The notes beneath the pieces are model-generated. The model was given only the letters and a program-made list of their open reading frames with translations, was not told where the DNA came from and searched no databases. From Treponema bryantii NK4A124 (GTDB lineage Bacteria > Spirochaetota > Spirochaetia > Treponematales > Treponemataceae), in NCBI RefSeq assembly GCF_000421345.1, contig NZ_ATWV01000001.1:186001-250000 (forward strand): a stretch of DNA of 64,000 bases, given 5' to 3'. Position numbers and translations under genes: made by a program. Positions 6,639 to 15,318 of the stretch are shown piece by piece (positions within the stretch are counted from its first letter, which is position 1; every line of letters starts with the position of its first letter).

Positions 6639-8141
6639 ATGGATAAACGTATTTACATCATTGGCGCAGGCTTTGCCGGACAAACCATTGCCGATGATAT
6701 TAAGCGAAAAAAGATATTTGGAAAAGTAAACGCCTTTATTGATGATGATAAAAACCTGATTGGAACTGATATTGACGGCATTCCGGTCCTCGGTCCTATA
6801 AGCGGCGTTACCTCAATTCTTTCTAATTCTGATTTAGACGAAGCAATCATTGCCATTCCTTCTGCCCCAACCGAACGAATCCGTGAAATTTACGAAACCC
6901 TTACTGAAAATGGTTTTAATCATATTAAAATTCTTCCGGGTATAAGCCAGGTAATAGAAGGAACTGCTCACCTTGTTCAGACCCGTGAAATTGATCCTCT
7001 TGATATTCTTGGCCGCACTCCGGTAACTATTTCTCTTAAGGAAAGCCTTGGCTACCTGCGGGGCAAACGAGTCTTTATTACAGGTGCCGGTGGTTCCATT
7101 GGTTCCGAACTTGCCCGCCAGCTTTTGAGCGGTGGTGCAGAACGTCTTTACCTTTTTGGCCATGGCGAAAATTCTATCTGCAGCATTTACCGTGAACTCC
7201 GTCTCCTGCAGTCTGAAGGTGTTGGTGAAAAGGCTACCATCGTTCCAATTATCGGTGATATGAGGGACCGCGAATATGTAGACTATATTATCCGCCAGAC
7301 TAAATGTAACGTTATCTTCCACTGTGCAGCCTACAAACATGTTCCAATGATGGAAGAAAACCAGGTTGCCGCAGTTGAAAATAATGTTTTTGGAACAAAG
7401 AATCTTCTTGATGCGGCTCTTAAGCATAAAGTAGACCGCTTTGTTTTGATTTCTACAGATAAGGCTGTTGCTCCGGTAAGTGTTTACGGCGTTTCAAAAA
7501 TGCTCTGCGAAAAGCTTGTTTTGAATGCCGCAAAGCAGGCTGCAGACAGTCAGTCTTTTATGTTTGTACGTTTTGGTAATGTACTTGGCAGCCGTGGCTC
7601 CATTCTTCCGCTTTTCCAGAACCAGATTAAAACCGGTGGACCAATTACTGTAACTGATGAAAAGATGGAACGCTTTTTTATGACCATTCCGGAAGCCTGT
7701 TCTCTGGTTTTACAGACAGGAGGCGTAGGCGAAAACGGAAAATCTTATCTTCTTGATATGGGAGAGCCTATAAAAATAATTGATCTTGCAAAGCAGATTA
7801 TAAAGTTCTCAGGACTTGAACCTTATAAAGATATCGACATTAAGATTATGGGCTGCAGAAAAGGTGAACGTCTGATTGAACCTCTCTGGCTCAAGGAAGA
7901 AAATCCTACACCAACAAAATATAAAAAACTCTTACAGCTGGACAACAAAGAATATACTAACGAACGTTTGGAAGTTTTACTAAAGGCCCTCTACCCTATC
8001 TGTTTTTATACTCAGGGCCATGAGGCAGAATTCCGCGACAAGACAAAGCTCGTTCAGCTTTTATGTGACGACTGCGAGAGCCTGCGTGATTTTTACGAGG
8101 AAATAAAAACTGACAATCAGCTTAGAACTGATATATTATAA
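6639..8141 (+). CDS. CapD/FlaA1-like nucleotide-sugar 4,6-dehydratase without membrane domain
   Basis: 500 residues. The start is at 6639 because MDKRIYIIGAG is the natural beginning and GGG lies just upstream; the frame is open further upstream without a ribosome site. Residues ~1-140 form a CoA-binding-like Rossmann domain, as in the soluble part of CapD/WbpM proteins. Residues ~150-480 are an extended short-chain dehydrogenase with GAGGSIGSE, the YGVSK catalytic pair and the conserved end MGCRKGERL. Family members convert UDP-GlcNAc to a 4-keto-6-deoxy sugar. The usual four membrane helices are absent. The next gene is an aminotransferase that would act on such a keto sugar, so the pair probably makes an amino-deoxy sugar for a surface glycan or flagellin glycosylation. 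I recall the same gene pair in T. pallidum (TP0077/TP0078). Confidence 0.85.
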   Translation: MDKRIYIIGAGFAGQTIADDIKRKKIFGKVNAFIDDDKNLIGTDIDGIPVLGPISGVTSILSNSDLDEAIIAIPSAPTERIREIYETLTENGFNHIKILPGISQVIEGTAHLVQTREIDPLDILGRTPVTISLKESLGYLRGKRVFITGAGGSIGSELARQLLSGGAERLYLFGHGENSICSIYRELRLLQSEGVGEKATIVPIIGDMRDREYVDYIIRQTKCNVIFHCAAYKHVPMMEENQVAAVENNVFGTKNLLDAALKHKVDRFVLISTDKAVAPVSVYGVSKMLCEKLVLNAAKQAADSQSFMFVRFGNVLGSRGSILPLFQNQIKTGGPITVTDEKMERFFMTIPEACSLVLQTGGVGENGKSYLLDMGEPIKIIDLAKQIIKFSGLEPYKDIDIKIMGCRKGERLIEPLWLKEENPTPTKYKKLLQLDNKEYTNERLEVLLKALYPICFYTQGHEAEFRDKTKLVQLLCDDCESLRDFYEEIKTDNQLRTDIL

Positions 8142-8145
8142 ATGA

Positions 8146-8170
8146 GATTCCGAAACAAGTTCGGAATGAC
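8146..8170 (+). repeat. Palindromic repeat B copy (GATTCCGAAACAAGTTCGGAATGAC type)
   Basis: An inverted repeat ATTCCGAA...TTCGGAAT between the dehydratase and aminotransferase genes, immediately before the AGAGG ribosome site of the latter. It is a member of the dispersed repeat family B found at 16.0, 16.9, 36.7, 40.2 and 53.9 kb. Confidence 0.75.
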
Positions 8171-8182
8171 AAGAGGCATTGA

Positions 8183-9454
8183 ATGGCAGAAATAAAAGTT
8201 CCTTTTCATAGAGCAGCAATTACTAAAGCAGAAGAAGATGCTGTACTTGATGTACTCAGAAGCGGCTGGCTTACCACCGGGAAATACGCTCTTGAATTTG
8301 AAAAAAAGTTCAGCGCCGCAGTAAGCGATACAGACAAAATGAAGGAAGCCCGCCTTCAGGCCCAGCTTCCCACAGACGAAATCATCTCTCTTGCCGTAAA
8401 CTCCAACACCAGCGGAATGATTCTTGCTATGGAAGCCTGTGGAGTTCGCGAAGGAACAGCTGTTATCACAACTCCTTATACCTTTGTTTCTACTGCTACC
8501 TGCGCCCGCCACTTAAATGCTGACGTTTTTTTTGCAGATGTTGAAAAGGATACCTACAGCATTGATCCTGATAAAATAGAAGAAATCTTAAAAAAAGACA
8601 GCCAGAGCGGCGGTTATGACGGTAAAGGTGCCCACCGGGTCCGCGCAATTGTCCCTGTACATATAGCAGGTAACGTATGCAATATGCGCCGCATCATGGA
8701 ACTGGCTGCAAAGTATTCCACCCCTGAAAATCACATCCGCGTTATTGAAGACACAGCTCATTCTTTCCCGTCTCCAACAGCCCTGGGGTATGCTGGCACC
8801 ATTGGAGATGCAGGCGTTTTTTCTTTTTACGTTACAAAAACAATTACTACTGCCGAAGGCGGCATGGTCTGTACCCGAGACCCTGAACTTGCCCGCCGCA
8901 TGACAGTTATGCGCATGCACGGAATGGACCGTACAACCTGGGACCGCTACACAAGCCCTCGAGCAAGCTGGGAATATGACATTATAGCCCCTGGCTACAA
9001 ATTTAATCTGCCGGATGTTCTTGCTGCAATAGGCTGCTGCCAGGTAGACAGAGCACAGCTTTTTTACGAACAGAGAAAACGCATTGTAGATAAATACAAC
9101 GAGGCCTTTTCCGGTCTTGATTTTATAAAGCTCCCGCCGGATGGAGAAGGCAACAGCTGGCATCTCTATCTCATGCGCCTTGTTCCAGAGAAGCTTAACA
9201 TCACCCGCGAAGAGTTTGCTAAAAAAATGCAGGAAGCTGGACTTGGAATCTCAGTTCACTTTATCCCGATTTTTCATTTTACCTACTGGCGCCAGCTCTA
9301 CCCGGATTTTACAGCAGAAGCTTATCCGAATGCAGAGTGTCAGTATAACGAAACAATTTCAATTCCTCTCTTCCCTGATATGACAGACGAACAGGCTCAG
9401 CTTGTTATTGATACAGTAACAAGAATCGGAAATGAAAACAGGAGAGACGCATAG
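8183..9454 (+). CDS. DegT/DnrJ/EryC1/StrS family sugar aminotransferase
   Basis: 423 residues, fold type I PLP enzyme. Visible marks are VPFHRAAITKAEEDAVLDVLRSGWLTTG at the N-terminus, the substrate/PLP region VIEDTAHSFPS, the PLP lysine in FSFYVTKTITTAEGGMV, and the C-terminal HLYLMRL and SVHFIPIFH blocks. The family transaminates keto sugars with glutamate. It lies 41 bp after the CapD-like dehydratase with AGAGG before its ATG, so the two steps probably run in sequence. The next gene begins 4 bp after the stop (or overlaps it), which ties this pathway to the xanthine-dehydrogenase-like genes. Confidence 0.88.
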   Translation: MAEIKVPFHRAAITKAEEDAVLDVLRSGWLTTGKYALEFEKKFSAAVSDTDKMKEARLQAQLPTDEIISLAVNSNTSGMILAMEACGVREGTAVITTPYTFVSTATCARHLNADVFFADVEKDTYSIDPDKIEEILKKDSQSGGYDGKGAHRVRAIVPVHIAGNVCNMRRIMELAAKYSTPENHIRVIEDTAHSFPSPTALGYAGTIGDAGVFSFYVTKTITTAEGGMVCTRDPELARRMTVMRMHGMDRTTWDRYTSPRASWEYDIIAPGYKFNLPDVLAAIGCCQVDRAQLFYEQRKRIVDKYNEAFSGLDFIKLPPDGEGNSWHLYLMRLVPEKLNITREEFAKKMQEAGLGISVHFIPIFHFTYWRQLYPDFTAEAYPNAECQYNETISIPLFPDMTDEQAQLVIDTVTRIGNENRRDA

Positions 9455-9458
9455 CGCC

Positions 9459-11693
9459 ATGGCTTCAAAAAAAACAGAAACTAAAAAACTAACCCGTTCT
9501 CTCGAAGCTTCCGGCTTTTACAGTGATGCAGAAAAAGAAGGCTGTCTTTATGCTGCCCTTGTACGAAGCCCCGCCCCTGCAGGAAAAATCAAAAGCATAA
9601 CAGCACCGGAACTGCCGGAAGGCTACACACTTTATACCAGCAAAGATTTACCAGGTGCTAAAACACTTACAGCAAATAAGAATGTTACCAAAATATTCGG
9701 ATACGGAAATGTAACCTACAGTGGCGAGCCAGTAGGAATTATTTTTGGCCCGGATGAAGAAAAGGTTTACAAACTGTTAGACACAGTTAACATTACATTT
9801 GATGTTGAAAATCTGGAATCGGCCCTGCACAATGTAATCAATAATCAGGAAGAAACTGCCAACTTTAAGGAGTTTGTTGAGCAGATTAATGAAATGCCTT
9901 CCCTGGATACTGTAATTGATAAATCACATATAGAAGAAAATACAAGTGTTGTTGTAGCAAGCCGGGAAATAAAATACGGACTTTATAAAAGAGCTTCACT
10001 TGCCCAGGCTGATACAAAACTTTTTGACAAGGCTGCTTTTACTTCCACCGACACCTGGAAAGAAAAACTTCTCACTCCAAAATGGCAGGAAACTGAAGGA
10101 GCCTTTGCCTACACAGAAGCTGAAAAGATTCATGTTTTCACGCCAACCCGTTGGACTGGTTTTACACAAAAATCAGTGGCAGCAGCCCTGAACATAGATG
10201 AATCTGCAGTATTCATTCATAAAACTAAATCTGCAGGCATATACCCTTCGGGACTAGCCCGTACAACACAACTTGCAGTCCAGGTTGCTGTTGCTGCCTG
10301 GCTTTCCAAAAAGCCGGTAAAACTTATACTTTCTCAATACGAGCAGGAAAACTATATGGTTCCTGGTGTTCTTACCGACATTACATACCGTACTGCCTTA
10401 AATGCAGAAGGACGCCTTACAGCCCTTAAAATCAATATTGATATAGACATAGGCTCTTCAAATCCATTTGCCCAGGAAATTACAGACCGCATTGCAATTG
10501 CGGCTACCAGTTATTATAAACCTGAAAATCTTTATATTTATGCACAGGCACATACTTCAAAGAATCCACCTACTTCAATTTCCATGCAGATAATTGAATC
10601 TCAGGCCTTCTTTGCAATTGAAAATGAAATTCAGAAGCTCAGTAATCTTTCGAAAATATTTCCGGATGAACTTCGTCTTATCAATACAGAATCTCCAAAA
10701 GCTTTTCCTTTTAATATTACAACCGGAGACATTCAGGCTGTTATTCAAAAAGCTCTTAAAAACAGTGACTTTAACAGAAAGTATGCATCTTTTCACATGG
10801 AAGCAATTGACCGTGCAGAAAAAGACAGTAAACCATTTTTTGCCTTGCCTCTTCGTGGAATCGGTGTAGCAACTGCCTATATTCCTTCAGGCTATTATGG
10901 CCAGACCAGCTTTAATAATGATGCCAGACTCGAAGTTACCTTAAACGCAGATGAAAAGCTCGAAATACATGCAATTAAGCCTTCCGAAGTAATTCAGGAT
11001 ATCTGGAAATCAACAGCATCAGAAATTGTTCAGATTCCGAAACAGAACATTCAGATTAATTCTGATTTTCCTTACAATCAGATTCCGGAAGAGCCCGAAG
11101 ATTCTTCCAGTTCAATCAGCATTATGAATGATCTGGTTAAAAAATGCTGTAATGACATTCAGAAAAAACGCTTTCATCAACCCCTTCCTCTGACTTCAAA
11201 AAAAAGTGCAGTTATGTCTTCAAAAACAAAATGGGATAAAGAAAAATTTTCAGGTACACCATTTTATACAACTTCCTTTATAACAACAGTTGTTGAAGTT
11301 GAACTGGACACTTATACTTATAATGAAAAAATAAAAGGCATCTGGGTTACTGTTGACTGTGGCGAACTTTTCGATGAAGCAGCAGCAATGAGAACAATTA
11401 AACTAGAGATTCAGCAGGAATTGACAATGCTGGTTAAAGGAAAAACAGTTCCCTGCGATGCAATCAACATCAGTTTTATTCAGTCGAGCAATAAATCAGG
11501 CCAGGTTGGCGGACTTATTCACAACTCTTTACCGGCAGCCTTTTCTTCAGCCCTCTCTCTGGCACTTACAACTCAGCTTACAGAAATTCCTTGTACAGAA
11601 GATTTGTTATTCCAGTTAATCCGTGACAGAACAAACGAAAAGAAGGAAACTAAGAAAAACGAAAAAAATGAAAATAAAGGAGCGGCAGAATGA
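9459..11693 (+). CDS. Xanthine-dehydrogenase-like large (molybdopterin) subunit, active site degenerate
   Basis: 744 residues from the ATG at 9459 (GGAGAG 12 bases upstream); an in-frame ATG at 9432 overlapping the previous gene is possible. Residues ~15-110 resemble the a/b hammerhead domain (YSGEPVGIIFGPDEE), and the rest the molybdopterin-binding domain. Family motifs are weak. The region that normally reads as an RGFG-PQ substrate/cofactor loop is TSKNPPTSISMQIIESQAFF. The C-terminal block with the catalytic glutamate of the GVGE type reads SGQVGGLIHNSLPAAF. It may be a divergent enzyme, or have lost classical hydroxylase activity. Genes for the iron-sulfur and FAD subunits follow directly, with a 4-bp overlap to the first, so a three-subunit complex is expected. 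Confidence 0.7.
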   Translation: MASKKTETKKLTRSLEASGFYSDAEKEGCLYAALVRSPAPAGKIKSITAPELPEGYTLYTSKDLPGAKTLTANKNVTKIFGYGNVTYSGEPVGIIFGPDEEKVYKLLDTVNITFDVENLESALHNVINNQEETANFKEFVEQINEMPSLDTVIDKSHIEENTSVVVASREIKYGLYKRASLAQADTKLFDKAAFTSTDTWKEKLLTPKWQETEGAFAYTEAEKIHVFTPTRWTGFTQKSVAAALNIDESAVFIHKTKSAGIYPSGLARTTQLAVQVAVAAWLSKKPVKLILSQYEQENYMVPGVLTDITYRTALNAEGRLTALKINIDIDIGSSNPFAQEITDRIAIAATSYYKPENLYIYAQAHTSKNPPTSISMQIIESQAFFAIENEIQKLSNLSKIFPDELRLINTESPKAFPFNITTGDIQAVIQKALKNSDFNRKYASFHMEAIDRAEKDSKPFFALPLRGIGVATAYIPSGYYGQTSFNNDARLEVTLNADEKLEIHAIKPSEVIQDIWKSTASEIVQIPKQNIQINSDFPYNQIPEEPEDSSSSISIMNDLVKKCCNDIQKKRFHQPLPLTSKKSAVMSSKTKWDKEKFSGTPFYTTSFITTVVEVELDTYTYNEKIKGIWVTVDCGELFDEAAAMRTIKLEIQQELTMLVKGKTVPCDAINISFIQSSNKSGQVGGLIHNSLPAAFSSALSLALTTQLTEIPCTEDLLFQLIRDRTNEKKETKKNEKNENKGAAE

Positions 11694-12166
11694 AAATCCC
11701 TGTAACTCTTAATGGAACAAAAACAATTCTTGACGCTCATGCAGATGAATCCTTAATGAAGGTTTTACACAAAAACGGATGTACTTCTGTAAAGAGCGGC
11801 TGCTCAAGCGGCTTTTGTGGTTCCTGTACCGTACTCCTGGATGACAAACCTGCAGCATCTTGCAAGATTCCAGCCGGAATTGTCCGCAACTGCGATATTG
11901 TAACTCTGGACTATTTTGTAAAGACAGAAGAATACTCAATAATTATGAGCGGCTTTCAGAAAGCAGGTATAAAACTCTGTGGATATTGCACTGCCGGAAA
12001 AATTTTTTCTGCTTATCAGATTTTGAAATCACCAAAAATGCCTACCCGTCAGGAAATTACAGATTATGTGAAAGCACTTTCTCCCTGCTGTACAGACCTT
12101 GATACTCTGGTAAATGGAATAATTTATGCCATTCAGATTTCAAACAGACGTCAAACACGAAGTTAA
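11690..12166 (+). CDS. Xanthine-dehydrogenase-like [2Fe-2S] small subunit
   Basis: 158 residues with a plant-type ferredoxin domain: GCSSGFCGSCTV and a later SC give the C-x4-C-x2-C...C set for the first cluster. The helical second-cluster domain keeps CGYCTAG (usually CGFCTPG). The final C-x-C of the family (LCRCTGY) is changed to PCCTDLD, so two adjacent cysteines replace C-x-C. The subunit passes electrons from the molybdenum site to FAD. It starts at ATGA overlapping the stop of the large subunit and precedes the FAD subunit by 13 bp, which supports translational coupling. Confidence 0.85.
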   Translation: MKIPVTLNGTKTILDAHADESLMKVLHKNGCTSVKSGCSSGFCGSCTVLLDDKPAASCKIPAGIVRNCDIVTLDYFVKTEEYSIIMSGFQKAGIKLCGYCTAGKIFSAYQILKSPKMPTRQEITDYVKALSPCCTDLDTLVNGIIYAIQISNRRQTRS

Positions 12167-12179
12167 AATAGAGGACTAA

Positions 12180-12977
12180 ATGGGAAAGACAATACTTTAT
12201 GCAAAAAATGCAGCAGAACTTATAAAGATTCTCAATAATAATCCGGGAACAAAAGTTGTTGGAGGCTGCACCAGAATTGAAAGTCTTCCGGAAAAATTTA
12301 TTTCAACTCATGGCATCAAAGACCTTTCTCATATTTCCAGACATGAGCGTTATATTGATGTTGGGCCTGGAGCAACTCTTTCAGAGCTGCTTGCAATTGG
12401 TCAAACCCATCTGCCGCCTATCCTTTATGAAGCTCTTAACTGTATTGCAAATCCGCTTATAAGAAACACTGCAACAATCGGCGGTAATATCTGTTCTGAA
12501 AATCACAAGCTTACCCTTTTTGCCCCTCTAATGGCTCTGGATGCAAAACTTGAATTCAAAAATCAGACAGAAACAAGAAGTGAAAATATCAGATATTTTA
12601 AATCTGTACCGGAAGGCTTTATTCTTTCAAATATCCGCATTCCTCTTGTAGATGCAGAGCTTTCAATTTTCCGCCGCATTGGGCATGAGCATTCAATTAC
12701 CCAGCAGTCAGCATCTTTTGCTTTTCTTGCTGATACAGAAAAAAACTCCCTGCTCAATGTGCATCTGGCCTTTGCAGGTCCATTCACCTTCCACAGCAAG
12801 GAGTTTGAAAACTTTATGAGCGGCCGTCGTCTTCCTCTTTCGCAGAAAGATATTACTCAGCTGGAAGAGGTTGTAGCCGAGCAGTTCCAGAAGGCCGCCA
12901 CAGATCAGATGATTACCGACGTAATGCGCCAGCAGTTCTTTAATCTGGCAAGATATAGCTTTGAGCAGCTTACCTAA
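12180..12977 (+). CDS. Xanthine-dehydrogenase-like FAD-binding subunit
   Basis: 265 residues of the PCMH-type FAD domain. The first FAD loop is VVGGCTRIES, changed from the usual AGGTDL. The second is the well-conserved IRNTATIGGNICSE. The C-terminal CO-dehydrogenase-flavoprotein-like domain follows from ~165. It should hold FAD and pass electrons to an acceptor such as NAD. It is the last gene of the operon that began with the sugar dehydratase; GAGG lies a few bases before its ATG. After it comes a pair of family A palindromes. Confidence 0.82.
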   Translation: MGKTILYAKNAAELIKILNNNPGTKVVGGCTRIESLPEKFISTHGIKDLSHISRHERYIDVGPGATLSELLAIGQTHLPPILYEALNCIANPLIRNTATIGGNICSENHKLTLFAPLMALDAKLEFKNQTETRSENIRYFKSVPEGFILSNIRIPLVDAELSIFRRIGHEHSITQQSASFAFLADTEKNSLLNVHLAFAGPFTFHSKEFENFMSGRRLPLSQKDITQLEEVVAEQFQKAATDQMITDVMRQQFFNLARYSFEQLT

Positions 12978-12979
12978 AC

Positions 12980-13068
12980 GGTGGTTGAGTAGGCGCAGCC
13001 GTATCGAAACCACATTTTAATCGTATCCGGTGATTTCGATACACCACTTCGTGGCACTCAATCACCGG
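12980..13068 (+). repeat. Inverted pair of family A repeats
   Basis: A forward copy (12980-13013, GGTGGTTGAGT...ATCGAAACCAC) faces a reverse copy (13027-13068). The reverse copy contains the last codon and TGA stop of queA. Each copy is itself a hairpin, and the two could also pair with each other. Confidence 0.85.
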
Positions 13069-14135
13069 ATAAACATACAGTCACCGTATGAAAAAAATCG
13101 ATATCTTTCAGAAACTGCAGTTTTGTAGGCATTCAAAATATGCTCACGGCCGGCAAAGGCAGACACCAGCATAATCAGTGTGCTTTCCGGTGTGTGGAAG
13201 TTTGTAAACATCTTATCTACAACCTTAAACTTAAAACCCGGGTACATAAAAATGCTTGTTGAGTTTGTTCCGGCGCGTACCCACTCATTATTAGCCCCAA
13301 CTACCCCACCTTCCATTTCAATTTTCTGAGCAACACTTTCAAGAGTTCTTACACTGGTAGTTCCAACCGCAAGAATCGGGCGTCCTTCTGATTTTGCCTT
13401 GTTAATGGCATCTGCAGTTTCCTTTGAAACTGTGTACCATTCTTCATGCATTTTATGATTTTCAATATTTTCTTCGCGTACAGGAAGAAAGGTTCCAAGA
13501 CCTACATGAAGAGTTACAAAACGGCGTTCAATTCCCTTTGCGTCCAGGCGTGCCAGCATTTCCTCTGTAAAGTGAAGTCCGGCTGTCGGGCAGGCAGCAG
13601 AACCGGTGTTTGTTGCATAAACATTCTGATAACGCTCAGAGTCTTCTTCTGTGTCACCGCGCTTAATATATGGAGGAAGAGGAATATGACCGTTTCTTTC
13701 AAACCAGTCTTCATCAATTGCAAAATCAAATTTAAGGGCACGGAATTCTGTACCTGCATTTCCTTCGTGTTCTATAATTTCTGCAACTGTTCCGTCAGGA
13801 AATTTATAATGCATTCCAGGCTTCTGCTTTTTAGCAGACTTTACCATTGTATTCCAGATGCAGCATTCTTTATCAATTGTATTGAGGAACATGAATTCTG
13901 TTTCGCGGCCGGTAGTTTCTTTGATGCCGTAAACACGGGCACGACGTACGCGGCTGTTATTAAAAATCATGAGAGTGCCGGGCTCAATTAAATCTGGAAG
14001 GTCGTCCATCATATGATGTTCTACTTCGCCGCTAGCACGATTCAAAAGCATAAGTTTATCCTGCCCGCGCACTCCACTCGGATGCTGCGCAATCAAATCT
14101 TCAGGCAGGTCAAAATTAAAATCGGATGTTAACAT
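13062..14135 (-). CDS. queA: S-adenosylmethionine:tRNA ribosyltransferase-isomerase
   Basis: 357 residues, a normal length for QueA. It begins MLTSDFNFDLPEDLIAQHP and contains LMIFNNSRVRRARVYG, GLHFTEEML, HVGLGTFLPV and the NFHTPESTLIMLVSAFAG block near the end. It adds the cyclopentenediol-type ring from SAM to preQ1 in tRNA, giving epoxyqueuosine at the wobble position. The gene points the same way as ruvB and ruvA upstream and may be co-transcribed with them across a gap of 115 bp of repeats. Its final Arg codon and stop lie in a family A repeat. Confidence 0.95.
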   Translation of the reverse strand: MLTSDFNFDLPEDLIAQHPSGVRGQDKLMLLNRASGEVEHHMMDDLPDLIEPGTLMIFNNSRVRRARVYGIKETTGRETEFMFLNTIDKECCIWNTMVKSAKKQKPGMHYKFPDGTVAEIIEHEGNAGTEFRALKFDFAIDEDWFERNGHIPLPPYIKRGDTEEDSERYQNVYATNTGSAACPTAGLHFTEEMLARLDAKGIERRFVTLHVGLGTFLPVREENIENHKMHEEWYTVSKETADAINKAKSEGRPILAVGTTSVRTLESVAQKIEMEGGVVGANNEWVRAGTNSTSIFMYPGFKFKVVDKMFTNFHTPESTLIMLVSAFAGREHILNAYKTAVSERYRFFSYGDCMFIR

Positions 14136-14174
14136 GAGAATTATAATAACACAAATCAGAGTTATAGGAAATAA

Positions 14175-14211
14175 GGTGGTTTCGATACGGCCTTCGGTCT
14201 AGTCAACCACC
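14175..14211 (-). repeat. Family A palindromic repeat
   Basis: A copy reading GGTGGTTTCGATACGGCC...AACCACC between queA and ruvB. Its inner part CGGCCTTCGGTC forms the hairpin tip. Confidence 0.8.
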
Positions 14212-14213
14212 GT

Positions 14214-14247
14214 CGTCATTGCGAGGAGCGTAGCGACGTGGCAATCC
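14214..14247 (+). repeat. Family C repeat (CGTCATTGCGAGGAGCG type)
   Basis: It begins CGTCATTGCGAGGAGCGTAG and ends GTGGCAATCC, an interrupted palindrome (ATTGC...GCAAT with AGCGTAGCG). Similar sequences are known as dispersed repeats in unrelated bacteria. A decayed copy is at 36583-36613. Confidence 0.75.
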
Positions 14248-14250
14248 ATA

Positions 14251-15303
14251 TTAAAAGAGACTTCCCTGAAGTCCATCTTTTGAATCGGAAGCATGTGTTA
14301 GACCTAAGTGACTGTATGCCTTCTCCGTAACCATACGGCCACGCGGAGTTCGCTGGAGTAGTCCGCACTGAATCAGATAAGGCTCGTAATAATCTTCCAG
14401 GGTATCAATACTTTCGCCGATAGAGATAGCAAGAGTTTCTGCTCCAACCGGGCCGCCGCCAAAGTTTTCAATAATTGAACGGAGAATTTCACGGTCATAC
14501 TTTTCAAGACCAATTTCATCTATTTCGAGGCGCTTTAACCCTTCGTCAACAATATCAACTGTAATAATCTTACTTCCTGCAACCTGAGCAAAGTCTCTCA
14601 TACGGCGGAGCACCCGGTTTGCAACACGAGGTGTTCCACGGCAGCACTGAGCCAGGAGCATAGCGGCATCTTCATCAATTCCAATTTCAAGAATATTAGC
14701 AGAACGCTTAATAATAGAAGCAAGTTCCTTTTGAGTATAAAATTCAAAACGCGGAATAAAACCAAAGCGGGAACGAAGCGGGCTCGAAACAGAACCGGCC
14801 TTGGTTGTAGCGCCAACCAGAGTAAACGGAGGAATAGGAATACGGACAGTACGGGCAGCAGCCCCCTGACCGATAATCCAGTCCAGTTCAAAATCTTCCA
14901 TTGCAATGTAAAGCATTTCTTCAATTGCAGGCTTTAAGCGGTGAATTTCATCAATAAAAAAAACAGTTCTCGGAGTAATGGTACTTAAGATTCCGGCCAG
15001 GTCTTTTGGTTTATCCAGAGCAGGCGCAGAGGTAACTTTAAAATCAACCCCAAGTTCGTGAGCTGTAATCTGGGCAAGAGTAGTTTTTCCAAGTCCCGGA
15101 GGACCAATCAACAGAAGATGGTCCAGAGGCTCTTCGCGAAGCTTAGCTGCTTCAATAAAAGTAGAAAGATTTTTCTTTACGCTTTCCTGCCCAAGAAAAT
15201 CCTTGAGCATGTTAGGACGCAGCTTATTATCCTGTTCATCATATCTGTCTTTCAGATCCGCACGTACAATCGCAGAAAAATCTTCACCAAAATCTTCAGC
15301 CAT
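14251..15303 (-). CDS. ruvB: Holliday junction branch migration ATPase RuvB
   Basis: 350 residues. It has LRPNMLKDFLGQ at the N-terminus, Walker A GPPGLGKTT, Walker B FFIDEIHRL, the sensor region VGATTKAGSVSSPLRSRFG, and the C-terminal winged helix ending QRTPRGRMVT. RuvB hexamers pump DNA through the RuvA tetramer at Holliday junctions. It follows ruvA by 15 bp in the same operon, with the ruvAB pair running towards queA. RuvC is encoded separately at 18.0-18.5 kb. Confidence 0.97.
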   Translation of the reverse strand: MAEDFGEDFSAIVRADLKDRYDEQDNKLRPNMLKDFLGQESVKKNLSTFIEAAKLREEPLDHLLLIGPPGLGKTTLAQITAHELGVDFKVTSAPALDKPKDLAGILSTITPRTVFFIDEIHRLKPAIEEMLYIAMEDFELDWIIGQGAAARTVRIPIPPFTLVGATTKAGSVSSPLRSRFGFIPRFEFYTQKELASIIKRSANILEIGIDEDAAMLLAQCCRGTPRVANRVLRRMRDFAQVAGSKIITVDIVDEGLKRLEIDEIGLEKYDREILRSIIENFGGGPVGAETLAISIGESIDTLEDYYEPYLIQCGLLQRTPRGRMVTEKAYSHLGLTHASDSKDGLQGSLF

Positions 15304-15318
15304 AAAATCCCCTCCCTG

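Noticed and set aside
13446-13991. + strand open frame of 181 residues inside queA
   Set aside because: It is antisense to a conserved gene and has no recognisable features.
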